Below, piece after piece: positions 57,179 through 64,000 of a DNA stretch of 64,000 nucleotides (within the stretch, counting starts at the first letter, position 1; each line of letters starts with the position of its first letter). The translations under genes were made by a program, and so were the position numbers. Under the pieces are notes generated by a model. It saw only the letters and a program-made list of their open reading frames with translations, had not been told where the DNA came from and did not search any database. The stretch is from contig JAIUNJ010000001.1 of assembly GCA_020161855.1 (NCBI GenBank), forward strand, positions 124,001 to 188,000. Reading direction: 5' to 3'. Source of the DNA: Pseudomonadota bacterium. GTDB taxonomy: Bacteria > Pseudomonadota > Alphaproteobacteria > Rhizobiales > Aestuariivirgaceae.

Positions 57179-58041
57179 TTCAGGACCTTAAGCTGCAGGC
57201 GCGGATCGAAGGCATCGCGCAGCGCTTCTCCGAGAAAGGTGAAGCCCAATGTCGCGAGCACCAGCGGCATGCCGGCTGCCACCACCATGAAGGGCGACTG
57301 GCGGAGCGAGACATAGCCGTCATAGAGGATGTTGCCCCAGGACGGGGTCGGCGGGCGGACACCGAAGCCAAGATAACTCAGGCCCGCCTCAAGCATGATC
57401 ACGACGGGAATGTCCATCGACAGGATGATGAGAAGCTGGCCGATCACATTGGGCAGCAGGTGGCGCAGGATGATGCGCAAGTGAGAAGCATCCATCACCC
57501 GCTCCGCCATGATGAAATCGCTGCGGGCAAGGCTGAGTGTCTGCGCCCTGATGAAGCGGGCATAGCCCGGAATGGAGATCAGCACGATCACCAGAACGAG
57601 CGTCGTCACGCTTGGTCCCAGCACCGTGATCACGGCAAGGGCAAACATGATCATGGGCAGGGATGAAACGGAGTCGAAGCAGAGCACCAGGATGGCGTCG
57701 AGCCAGCGTGGCCCGTAGCCGGCGATCAGGCCCAGCAGCAGGCCGATGGCGCCCGCCAGGCCTGTTGCCAGAAGCGAGATGCCAAGGGCCGTCCGGGCGC
57801 CATAGATAATGCGGGAGAGAAGATCGCGGCCAAGCTGGTCCGTGCCGGCGAGATGTTTCAGGCTTGCGCCTGCAAACTTGTTCGCAACATCAATCTTCAA
57901 GGGATCATAGGGCGCCAGGAGAGGCGCAAACAACGCCATCAAAACAAAGAGGCCAACCAGCGTTGCACCCATGAGGCCGAGCGGATCGGCGGCCAGGGTG
58001 CGCCAGACGCTGCGGGAATGGAGGCTAGCCACGGAAGACAT
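57175..58041 (-). CDS. Dipeptide-type ABC permease (DppC-like)
   Basis: The 288-residue permease begins with a cytoplasmic tail and a hydrophobic helix, then GTDQLGRDLLSRIIYGARTALGI, the usual DppC/OppC segment. Six helices and a docking loop (MAERVMDASHLRIILRHLLPNV) follow. It overlaps DppB by 17 bases. It forms the channel with DppB. Confidence 0.9.
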   Translation of the reverse strand: MSSVASLHSRSVWRTLAADPLGLMGATLVGLFVLMALFAPLLAPYDPLKIDVANKFAGASLKHLAGTDQLGRDLLSRIIYGARTALGISLLATGLAGAIGLLLGLIAGYGPRWLDAILVLCFDSVSSLPMIMFALAVITVLGPSVTTLVLVIVLISIPGYARFIRAQTLSLARSDFIMAERVMDASHLRIILRHLLPNVIGQLLIILSMDIPVVIMLEAGLSYLGFGVRPPTPSWGNILYDGYVSLRQSPFMVVAAGMPLVLATLGFTFLGEALRDAFDPRLQLKVLK

Positions 58042-58975
58042 CGCGCACCCGTGGATCGAGCCGCGCCATCAGCAAGTCGGCCGATGTCACGACAAGCAAA
58101 TAAAAGGCCGTCATGAACAAGACTGTTCCCATGACGACCGGGAAATTGCGCTTCTGTACGGCGGCCGTGATCAACGTACCAATGCCAGGCCGCGAAAATA
58201 CGGTCTCCACAAAGACAGCGCTGGAAAGGATCGAGCCGAAGCCCACGGCCAGAATGGAAATGGTTGGAATGATGGCGAGCCGCAAGGCATAGCGCGTGAT
58301 GACCTTGTGTTCAGGCAGCCCGAAGGCACGGGCGGTCCGGATATGGTTTGCACTCATGACCTCCAGCATGGCAGCGCGGACAAGGCGGGCGATATAGCCG
58401 ACCCAGGTGATACCGATGGCGAAGGCGGGAAGGATCACGGCCCGCAGCTGGCTCCAGGGATCTCCGGCCTCACCTGCCCCAATGGCTGGAAGCCAGCCCA
58501 GCCAGACGGCAAAAATCAGCAACAGGTAAATGGCGATCACGAACGAAGGTATTGAGATCATGCTGACCGACAGAATGGCCAGCAGACGGTCAATCCAGGT
58601 GTTGCGCCAGACCACGGCGAGGCAGCCAAGCGCCACACCGAAAACAAGCGCGCCGCCGATGGCTACAACGCCGAGGAACAGCGTCTTTGGAAAGACCTCG
58701 AGGATCATCTCGGCCACGGGCCGCTTCGACCACACATCGTAGCCGAGATCGCCTGTCACGGCGTTCCTGAAGAAGTTCCAGATCTGCACATAGACTGGCT
58801 GGTCGAGCCCCATGCGGATCTGCAGTTCCTGCTTGAGTGCCGGCGTGGCCCGGGGGCCCAGTGCAAGCGTCGCCGGATCGCCCGGCAGGAGAAACACCAT
58901 CGCGTACATTGCCAGCATGACCACGATGATGATCAACAGGGCCAGTGCAATGCGCTTGATGGCGTAGTTCAACAT
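58025..58975 (-). CDS. Dipeptide-type ABC permease (DppB-like)
   Basis: The 316-residue permease starts MLNYAIKRIALALLIIIVVMLAMYAMVFLLPGDPA, with the characteristic DppB LPGDPA motif. Six membrane helices follow, and the docking loop is HIRTARAFGLPEHKVITRYALRLA. It lies 36 bases downstream of the CocE-type hydrolase gene, with no terminator between, so the hydrolase and importer are probably one transcript. Confidence 0.9.
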   Translation of the reverse strand: MLNYAIKRIALALLIIIVVMLAMYAMVFLLPGDPATLALGPRATPALKQELQIRMGLDQPVYVQIWNFFRNAVTGDLGYDVWSKRPVAEMILEVFPKTLFLGVVAIGGALVFGVALGCLAVVWRNTWIDRLLAILSVSMISIPSFVIAIYLLLIFAVWLGWLPAIGAGEAGDPWSQLRAVILPAFAIGITWVGYIARLVRAAMLEVMSANHIRTARAFGLPEHKVITRYALRLAIIPTISILAVGFGSILSSAVFVETVFSRPGIGTLITAAVQKRNFPVVMGTVLFMTAFYLLVVTSADLLMARLDPRVRDVFRG

Positions 58976-59011
58976 GACGGGAACGCGCCTCGCTGCCTTC
59001 CGTATGGTCGA

Positions 59012-61036
59012 CTAAACCATGTCACGGGCAATCCTCTCGTACCATTCACGCCGAAAGAGCGTCTGGCCGTTTTCGCCGACGGCGAGCGTCATGTCGATGA
59101 TGAAATGCGTGGCATCGCAGGTCATCTTGCCGGTGCTGTGGTGGCTGATGACCGTGTCGGGCCGTTTCATCTCCACATGATATTCGGTCAGCAAGGTGGC
59201 TGACAGGGGATCACCATCGATGATCTCATAGCGGGCATAGGCCGATGATGCCTGCTCCTGCGCGATATCCGGCATCACCTTCCGGTAGGTCCAGCGCGGA
59301 AAATCCACAGTCATCTTGCCGGAGAGCAGATCGCGCTGCACGCGGCGCGGATGGGTCTTTTCCACATCGAAACTGGTCGAGGGCGTTTGCGGCGCAGATT
59401 CAACGGGATCGAAGGCCCGCAAGGCCTCGTCTTCCTTGCGCGGCGGCCGGACCGGCAGTTCAAGCCAGCTTTCGCCGCAGGAGACCGTCAATGTCGCAAG
59501 CTCGGGCGAAGGCCAGGCAATGGGCCAGTAGGCCGTCGAGAGCGAGACGGCAATGCGATGCCCCGGCGCAAAGGCGTGGGCGATGTCATCAAGATCAATG
59601 ATGGCGCTGGCAGGCGCGCCCGGCACCAAAGCCTCCGGATGTTCATGGCTCTTGCGATGCGTGAGATTGAGCAGGCCAACCGTGACCCGTGTTGAGGCCC
59701 CATCCGGCGCCACGTCGTTGAGGCGCACGGCCACAAGTGCCTGCGGCTTGTCGGATGAGAAGGACAGGTGCAGTTGCGGCGCACCGAGAATTTCAAGGCG
59801 CTCGTTCAGGGGTTCCGACACAAAGACCAGCGAGCCGCCATCATCTTCGCGCTGATCCGTGGCCCAATCAGCTTCCTCGCCATAGCGTCCGATCTCGCCA
59901 GCGCCGAGCCCGACCCAGAGTGGCGAGCAGATGGAAGCCTGACGCACTGTTCCCGCCTGCCTATCCAGAACACCGCCATGATTGAGATGAAGTTTCTGCG
60001 CAGTGATGCGCGGCGAAGGCCATTGCTCCTCGCCCACCCAGCGGCCCGGCCGCTCCAGATAGCAGGTCCGTGGTGGAACACCTTCCTGCATCCATGCCCG
60101 CAGCAGGGGTTCCTGCATGATCCCCGTATCCCTGCCCTTCATCCAGTGATCGCACCAGCGCAGCACTTCCTGAAGCCAACCGATGGCCGGCTCGACGGTC
60201 ACGTCGTGCGGATACGAATGCGCCCAGGGCCCAATGAGTCCGCGGCACGGCGCCTTGAGATTCGCGAGCAGACGCGGAATGCTCTCCGAGTAGTTATCGG
60301 CCCAGCCAGAAACCGCATAGACCGGAATCCGGATTGCGCTGAAATCTTCGCAAACCGAGCCCTGCTTCCAGTAGCCGTCGCGCCGCTGGTGCTGCAGCCA
60401 GGTCAGGATCCACGGACTGTTGTGTTCCATGCGGGCCTGCCACATCGCCCGCCATTTTTCACCGACGATGGCCGGATCAGGCGGCAGGTCGTTGTGGGCA
60501 AACATGGTCGCCGACCAGTCGAAATTGTCCTTCGACAGGCACCCGCCCACCCAATGAATGTCCGTCGCGTAGCGATCGTCTGTCGATCCCACCGTGATGA
60601 TGGTCTTCAGCGCCGGTGGTGCAAGTGCTGCGATCTGCAGGCCGTTGAAGCCACCCCAGGAAATGCCGATCATGGCAACATTGCCGTCACACCACGGCTG
60701 CGCGGCGAGCCAAGCGATGGCATCACAGCCGTCGTGTTGCTCCTGCACGGTGTATTCGTCTTCGATGAGGCCTTCACTGTCGCCGGTGCCACGGATGTCG
60801 AGGCGGACTGACGCATAGCCGTGGCCGGCGAGATACATGTGCAGCCCCTGGTCGCGCGTCCGCGTACCATCGCGCTTGCGGTAGGGGATGTATTCCAGAA
60901 TGACAGGCACCGGACCAAGTTGCGGATCGTCCGGCAGCCAGGCCTTGGCGGCAAGCCGCGTGCCGTCAGGCAGCGGGACCGTCATGTTCTCGACGATCTT
61001 CACCGGATGCGGGAAATCTGTACGTATCTGAGCCAT
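59012..61036 (-). CDS. CocE/NonD hydrolase, X-Pro dipeptidyl-peptidase (S15) family
   Basis: The 674-residue protein has an alpha/beta-hydrolase core and a C-terminal jelly-roll domain, as in cocaine esterase and X-Pro dipeptidyl peptidases. The nucleophile S126 is in MIGISWGGFNG, the acid is in VSGWADNYSES and the histidine is in GPWAHSYPHDV. There is no signal peptide. It heads the minus-strand operon with the dipeptide importer, TetR and an M24 peptidase. It should act in the cytoplasm on an ester or amide of the imported compound. Confidence 0.88.
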   Translation of the reverse strand: MAQIRTDFPHPVKIVENMTVPLPDGTRLAAKAWLPDDPQLGPVPVILEYIPYRKRDGTRTRDQGLHMYLAGHGYASVRLDIRGTGDSEGLIEDEYTVQEQHDGCDAIAWLAAQPWCDGNVAMIGISWGGFNGLQIAALAPPALKTIITVGSTDDRYATDIHWVGGCLSKDNFDWSATMFAHNDLPPDPAIVGEKWRAMWQARMEHNSPWILTWLQHQRRDGYWKQGSVCEDFSAIRIPVYAVSGWADNYSESIPRLLANLKAPCRGLIGPWAHSYPHDVTVEPAIGWLQEVLRWCDHWMKGRDTGIMQEPLLRAWMQEGVPPRTCYLERPGRWVGEEQWPSPRITAQKLHLNHGGVLDRQAGTVRQASICSPLWVGLGAGEIGRYGEEADWATDQREDDGGSLVFVSEPLNERLEILGAPQLHLSFSSDKPQALVAVRLNDVAPDGASTRVTVGLLNLTHRKSHEHPEALVPGAPASAIIDLDDIAHAFAPGHRIAVSLSTAYWPIAWPSPELATLTVSCGESWLELPVRPPRKEDEALRAFDPVESAPQTPSTSFDVEKTHPRRVQRDLLSGKMTVDFPRWTYRKVMPDIAQEQASSAYARYEIIDGDPLSATLLTEYHVEMKRPDTVISHHSTGKMTCDATHFIIDMTLAVGENGQTLFRREWYERIARDMV

Positions 61037-61047
61037 GCCTTTGTCTT

Positions 61048-61153
61048 CTTGTTGAACGAGTTTGCAACAAGAGTTGAATGGCCGTCAACCGCGCTTTTAA
61101 TGCCAGATTGACGAAATCGACCCTCATATGTAATTATACAGTTGTTCAACAAG
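61048..61153. promoter_or_regulatory. Divergent promoter region with mirrored CTTGTTGAAC / GTTCAACAAG elements
   Basis: CTTGTTGAAC (61048-61057) and its exact complement GTTCAACAAG (61144-61153) stand at the two edges of the 125-base divergent gap. In each gene's own direction the element reads GTTCAACAAG(A)(A/G)G and merges into the ribosome binding site. The left copy is half of an inverted repeat (CTTGTTG...CAACAAG, 61048-61071). The right copy includes the palindrome TTGTTCAACAA (61142-61152). An A+T-rich centre (61127-61140) fits promoter elements. Confidence 0.6.
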
Positions 61154-61161
61154 AGGCTCCG

Positions 61162-63249
61162 ATGTCCCGTAACCCGCGTTATGATGTGCTGTTCGAGCCT
61201 GTGAAAATCGGCCCCAAGCTGGCGAAGAACCGCTTCTTCCAGGTGCCCCATGCTTCAGGCATGACCAATGCCGCCCCGCATGTGCGGGCCGCTTTCCGCG
61301 AGACCAAGGCAGAAGGCGGCTGGGCTGTTGTGTGCACAGGAGCCTGCTCCATTCATCCGAGCTCCGACGACAGCCCCTTTCCCTGCGCCACGATCTGGGA
61401 TGACGCCGACATCCGCTCACACGCGGTGATGACGGAGGCCGTGCACAGGCATGGCGCCCTGGCCGGAATCGAGCTGTGGCATGGCGGGGCCGCCGCGGTG
61501 AACCGCACCTCGCGCTACACGCCGCTGTCGCCCTCCGGTGTGCCATGGATGGCCACCCATGTGGGCTTCATGTCGTCGTCCCGGCCGAAGATCATGGACA
61601 AGAGCGATATCAAGGACCTGATCACCTGGCATCGCGATGCTGCGGTTCGCGCCGAACGTGCGGGCTTTGATATCCTCTATGTTTATTCCGGCATGGGTTA
61701 CCTGCCCTACCAGTTCCTTCTTTCGGACTATAACCAGCGCACCGATGAATATGGCGGCTCTGTCCGCAACCGGGTGCGGCTCACCGAAGAACTGATCGAC
61801 GCCGTACGCGAGGCGACCGGGGGACGCTGTGCCGTGGCCTTGCGCATCTCGATGCAGGAGCTGCGGGCACGGCCCTCGGAGAATGCGCCGTCCGAGGCCC
61901 ATGAGGTGATCGGCTACCTGAAGGACGCACCCGATCTCTTCGACGTCAAGATGGACTACAGCGCCACCGACTGTGCCGCCTCCCGCTACACGCCGGAAGG
62001 AAGCCATGAACCGGTCATCGATTTCATCAAGAAGATCACCAGCAAGCCTGTCGTCGGTGTTGGCCGCTTTACCTCGCCCGACACAATGGTGGGGCAGATC
62101 CGCCGTGGCATTCTCGACTTCATCGGCGGGGCCAGGCCCTCGATTGCCGACCCCTTTCTGCCCAACAAGATCAACGAGGGCCGCGAGGCTGACATCCGCG
62201 AGTGCATCGGCTGCAACATCTGCATTTCTTCCTGGCATGATGGTGTCTGGGTACGCTGTACACAGAACCCGACCGCAGGTGAAGAATGGCGGCGGGGCTG
62301 GCATCCCGAAAAAGTACGCAAGGACAGCGAGGAGTCCGTGCTTGTCGTTGGTGGCGGGCCCGCCGGGCTGGAGGCCGCACTCACGTTGGCCCGCCGCGGC
62401 TTCACCGTCTCCGTTGCCGAAAAACAACGGAGTTTCGGAGGTCGTTTGCTGTGGGAGACAGCATTGCCGGGGCTCAAGGCGTGGTATCGCGTGGCGGAAT
62501 ATCGCCTGGGGCAGTTGCGCCAGATGCCCAATGTCTCGCTGTTTCCGGAGAGCGATCTTTCAGCGGAAGATGTGCTCGCCTTTGGCGCCGGGCATGTCGT
62601 GGTGGCGACCGGTGCAAAGTGGCTGAAGGTCTTGTGCGGCGCCAATGAATTGCCGGGCGGGACCGTCACGGGCCCGCGCGTCTACACACCGGATGATCTC
62701 AAGGCGAGCGTGTTGCCGGAAGGGCCGGTTGCCGTCTTCGACTATGACAACTACTATCTTGGCACGGCCATCGCCGAAGACCTTGCGGCCAAGGGTTGCG
62801 CCGTCACCTACATCACAACGGCGGGTGCTGCATCGGCCTGGACTTTCATGACCAATGAACAGCCACTCATCCATCAGGCTCTTGCCCGGCGCGGCATCGG
62901 CTACAGGACGCTGGAGACTGTCACCGGCTTTGATGGCGAGCGCCTGAAGCTCGCCCAGATCTTCTCGGGCGAAGCACATGAGATTGCGGTCCGCTCGCTC
63001 GTCATCGTCGGCCAGCGCCTGGGTGGCAGCCCGCTCTACGACGCACTGCAGGCGTCCGACTGGCAGGCAGCGGGTATCAAGTCGATCGGTCTCGCCGGCG
63101 ATGCGCATGCGCCGGGGGCCATCGCCCATGCCGTCTATCATGGCCACAAGACAGCCCGAGAGCTGGGACTCGCCGCGGAAGCCATCCATATCGGGCGTGA
63201 TGCGCCTTTTGCGCCACGCGACTTCCTGCCTTTGCAGGCAGCCCAATGA
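61162..63249 (+). CDS. Trimethylamine-dehydrogenase-like iron-sulfur flavoprotein
   Basis: I start it at ATG 61162 (AAGAGG site), giving 695 residues. The layout follows trimethylamine dehydrogenase: an FMN TIM barrel (1 to about 340), 4Fe-4S cysteines C348, C351, C354 and C366, the TQNPTAGEEWRRGWHPEK linker, then an FAD/ADP-type domain beginning SVLVVGGGPAGLEAAL. Against remembered TMADH, the cysteine that binds FMN covalently is alanine (A31 in VPHASG), the substrate-bowl tyrosine is A61 and the active-site histidine is M178. It is therefore probably a demethylase for another N-methyl compound, with non-covalent FMN. It overlaps the methyltransferase gene by four bases. Confidence 0.88.
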   Translation: MSRNPRYDVLFEPVKIGPKLAKNRFFQVPHASGMTNAAPHVRAAFRETKAEGGWAVVCTGACSIHPSSDDSPFPCATIWDDADIRSHAVMTEAVHRHGALAGIELWHGGAAAVNRTSRYTPLSPSGVPWMATHVGFMSSSRPKIMDKSDIKDLITWHRDAAVRAERAGFDILYVYSGMGYLPYQFLLSDYNQRTDEYGGSVRNRVRLTEELIDAVREATGGRCAVALRISMQELRARPSENAPSEAHEVIGYLKDAPDLFDVKMDYSATDCAASRYTPEGSHEPVIDFIKKITSKPVVGVGRFTSPDTMVGQIRRGILDFIGGARPSIADPFLPNKINEGREADIRECIGCNICISSWHDGVWVRCTQNPTAGEEWRRGWHPEKVRKDSEESVLVVGGGPAGLEAALTLARRGFTVSVAEKQRSFGGRLLWETALPGLKAWYRVAEYRLGQLRQMPNVSLFPESDLSAEDVLAFGAGHVVVATGAKWLKVLCGANELPGGTVTGPRVYTPDDLKASVLPEGPVAVFDYDNYYLGTAIAEDLAAKGCAVTYITTAGAASAWTFMTNEQPLIHQALARRGIGYRTLETVTGFDGERLKLAQIFSGEAHEIAVRSLVIVGQRLGGSPLYDALQASDWQAAGIKSIGLAGDAHAPGAIAHAVYHGHKTARELGLAAEAIHIGRDAPFAPRDFLPLQAAQ

Positions 63250-64000
63250 CGGCAGGTGGCCGGCGCAGAAGCGGCAAGCCCCAGCGCAGCAGTGGCGGCG
63301 TACCACAGCGGCCATTTGGCCGGGTGCGCCGCCCCTATGCGCCCATTGAGGTTCTGAGTGCCGATCACGTCAGCACACTGCACCACAAGGCCCTGCAGGT
63401 TCTCGCCGAGATCGGCATGCGTGTGCTCGATGAACGGGCGCGCAGCCTGTTCAGGTCTGTCGGCGCGATGGTGGAAGGCGAAACTGTCCGTCTCGATCCG
63501 GGTCTGGTGGAGGAGCACCTGCGCAGCGTGCCACGGACTTTCACGCTTGCGGCCCGCAACCGCGAACGGGACCTTCACTTCGGTGCCAATGACTGCGTCT
63601 TCGCGTCGGTCGGCGGGCCTGCCTACGTCATGGACAATGATGGCGGGCGCCGCGACGGCACCTTTGCGGAGATGTGCGATTATCTCCGCCTCGTGCAGTC
63701 ACTGAACATCCTGCATCAGGAAGGTGGCTGCCCCTTCGAGCCCATGGATCTTCCAGCGAACACGCGGCATCTCGACATCTACAAGGCGCAGATCACGCTG
63801 CTCGACAAGAACTGGCAGACGCAGACGCTCGGCAAGGCCCGGACACTCGACGGACTTGAGCTTGCAGCCCTGGCGCTCGGAACCACACGCGAAGGCCTCA
63901 CCAACACACCTGCACTTCTTGGCATCATCAACACCAACTCGCCCCTTCAGCTCGACATTCCGATGGCCGAAGGGCTGATCACCATGGCGGAACATGGCCA
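63246..64000 (+). CDS. MttB-family (trimethylamine/betaine) methyltransferase, 5' part only
   Basis: The frame opens with ATG 63246 overlapping the flavoprotein stop and runs off the right edge (251 full codons seen). After a basic 28-residue N-terminus, the TIM-barrel start YAPIEVLSADHVSTLHHKALQVLAEIGMRVLDERA is typical of the MttB superfamily, whose non-pyrrolysine members demethylate glycine betaine, proline betaine or carnitine. LHQEGGCPFEPMDLPANTRHLDIYKAQITLLDK continues the match. The position where archaeal MttB has pyrrolysine is beyond the window. Most alphaproteobacterial members lack it. Confidence 0.85.
   Translation, partial: MTAGGRRRSGKPQRSSGGVPQRPFGRVRRPYAPIEVLSADHVSTLHHKALQVLAEIGMRVLDERARSLFRSVGAMVEGETVRLDPGLVEEHLRSVPRTFTLAARNRERDLHFGANDCVFASVGGPAYVMDNDGGRRDGTFAEMCDYLRLVQSLNILHQEGGCPFEPMDLPANTRHLDIYKAQITLLDKNWQTQTLGKARTLDGLELAALALGTTREGLTNTPALLGIINTNSPLQLDIPMAEGLITMAEHG

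Noticed and set aside
63246-64000. Pyrrolysine-containing MttB
   Set aside because: The residue in question is beyond the window end. No pyl genes or in-frame amber codon can be assessed here, and alphaproteobacterial relatives usually lack pyrrolysine.

Overview
The window looks like a chromosome segment of an alphaproteobacterium, probably Hyphomicrobiales (Rhizobiales). This rests on the core gene order (aroA-cmk-rpsA-sppA-ihfB-lapA-like and trpF-trpB-trpA-accD-folC), an accD without the zinc-ribbon cysteines, a class II AroA, a TIGR02300 acidic protein and high-GC coding with frequent ATGA/TGATG gene overlaps. No phage, insertion sequence, CRISPR array, rRNA or replication origin was seen.

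Region 1 (1-12.75 kb) is conserved housekeeping. On the minus strand aroA-cmk-rpsA end at a strong terminator. They are followed by sppA, ihfB, a LapA-type membrane protein, an ornithine-cyclodeaminase-family enzyme, pyrF, trpF, trpB, trpA, accD and folC (cut by the window edge). On the plus strand are a TIGR02300 gene and tRNA-Ala(GGC) with a terminator. A short AT-richer stretch with one unrecognised 197-codon gene (13.0-13.6 kb) separates this block from the accessory region.

Region 2 (13.7-29.6 kb) holds two neighbouring import-and-catabolism modules, each with a four-part ABC importer and a DeoR-type regulator. Module A has a phosphonate-monoester-hydrolase/phosphodiesterase-like enzyme, an importer, a DeoR regulator and a divergent operon of sn-glycerol-1-phosphate dehydrogenase, an unassigned phosphate-binding TIM barrel and an FGGY kinase. 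Matching TGAC...GTCA palindromes sit at both of its promoters. Module B has a PotABCD-like importer divergent from a DeoR regulator and a fuculose-phosphate-type class II aldolase. Between them lies a striking array of five tandem 10-bp repeats.

Region 3 (29.7-39.4 kb) has a branched-chain-amino-acid-type importer, including a LivM-LivG fusion, with a class III aminotransferase. Divergent from it are an RpiR regulator, an isochorismatase-family hydrolase, a glutamine-synthetase-like ligase and an N-formylglutamate-amidohydrolase-like enzyme. The set suggests catabolism of an amine or amino acid through a gamma-glutamyl or N-acyl intermediate. A perfect 12-bp inverted repeat lies between the two arms.

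Region 4 (39.5-51.8 kb) is one tightly packed plus-strand operon: GntR regulator, FGGY kinase, Zn-alcohol dehydrogenase, DeoC/LacD-like aldolase, SDR, a ProVWX-type importer, Gfo/Idh oxidoreductase, bicupin, ROK protein and GMC oxidoreductase. It combines sugar or polyol catabolic enzymes with a transporter of the quaternary-amine type.

Region 5 (51.8-64 kb) has a minus-strand operon (CocE/S15 hydrolase, dipeptide-type importer, TetR regulator, M24 peptidase). It is divergent from a trimethylamine-dehydrogenase-like flavoprotein overlapped by an MttB-family methyltransferase (cut by the window end). Both arms carry the same leader element at their ribosome binding sites. The region probably imports and demethylates a methylated nitrogen compound.
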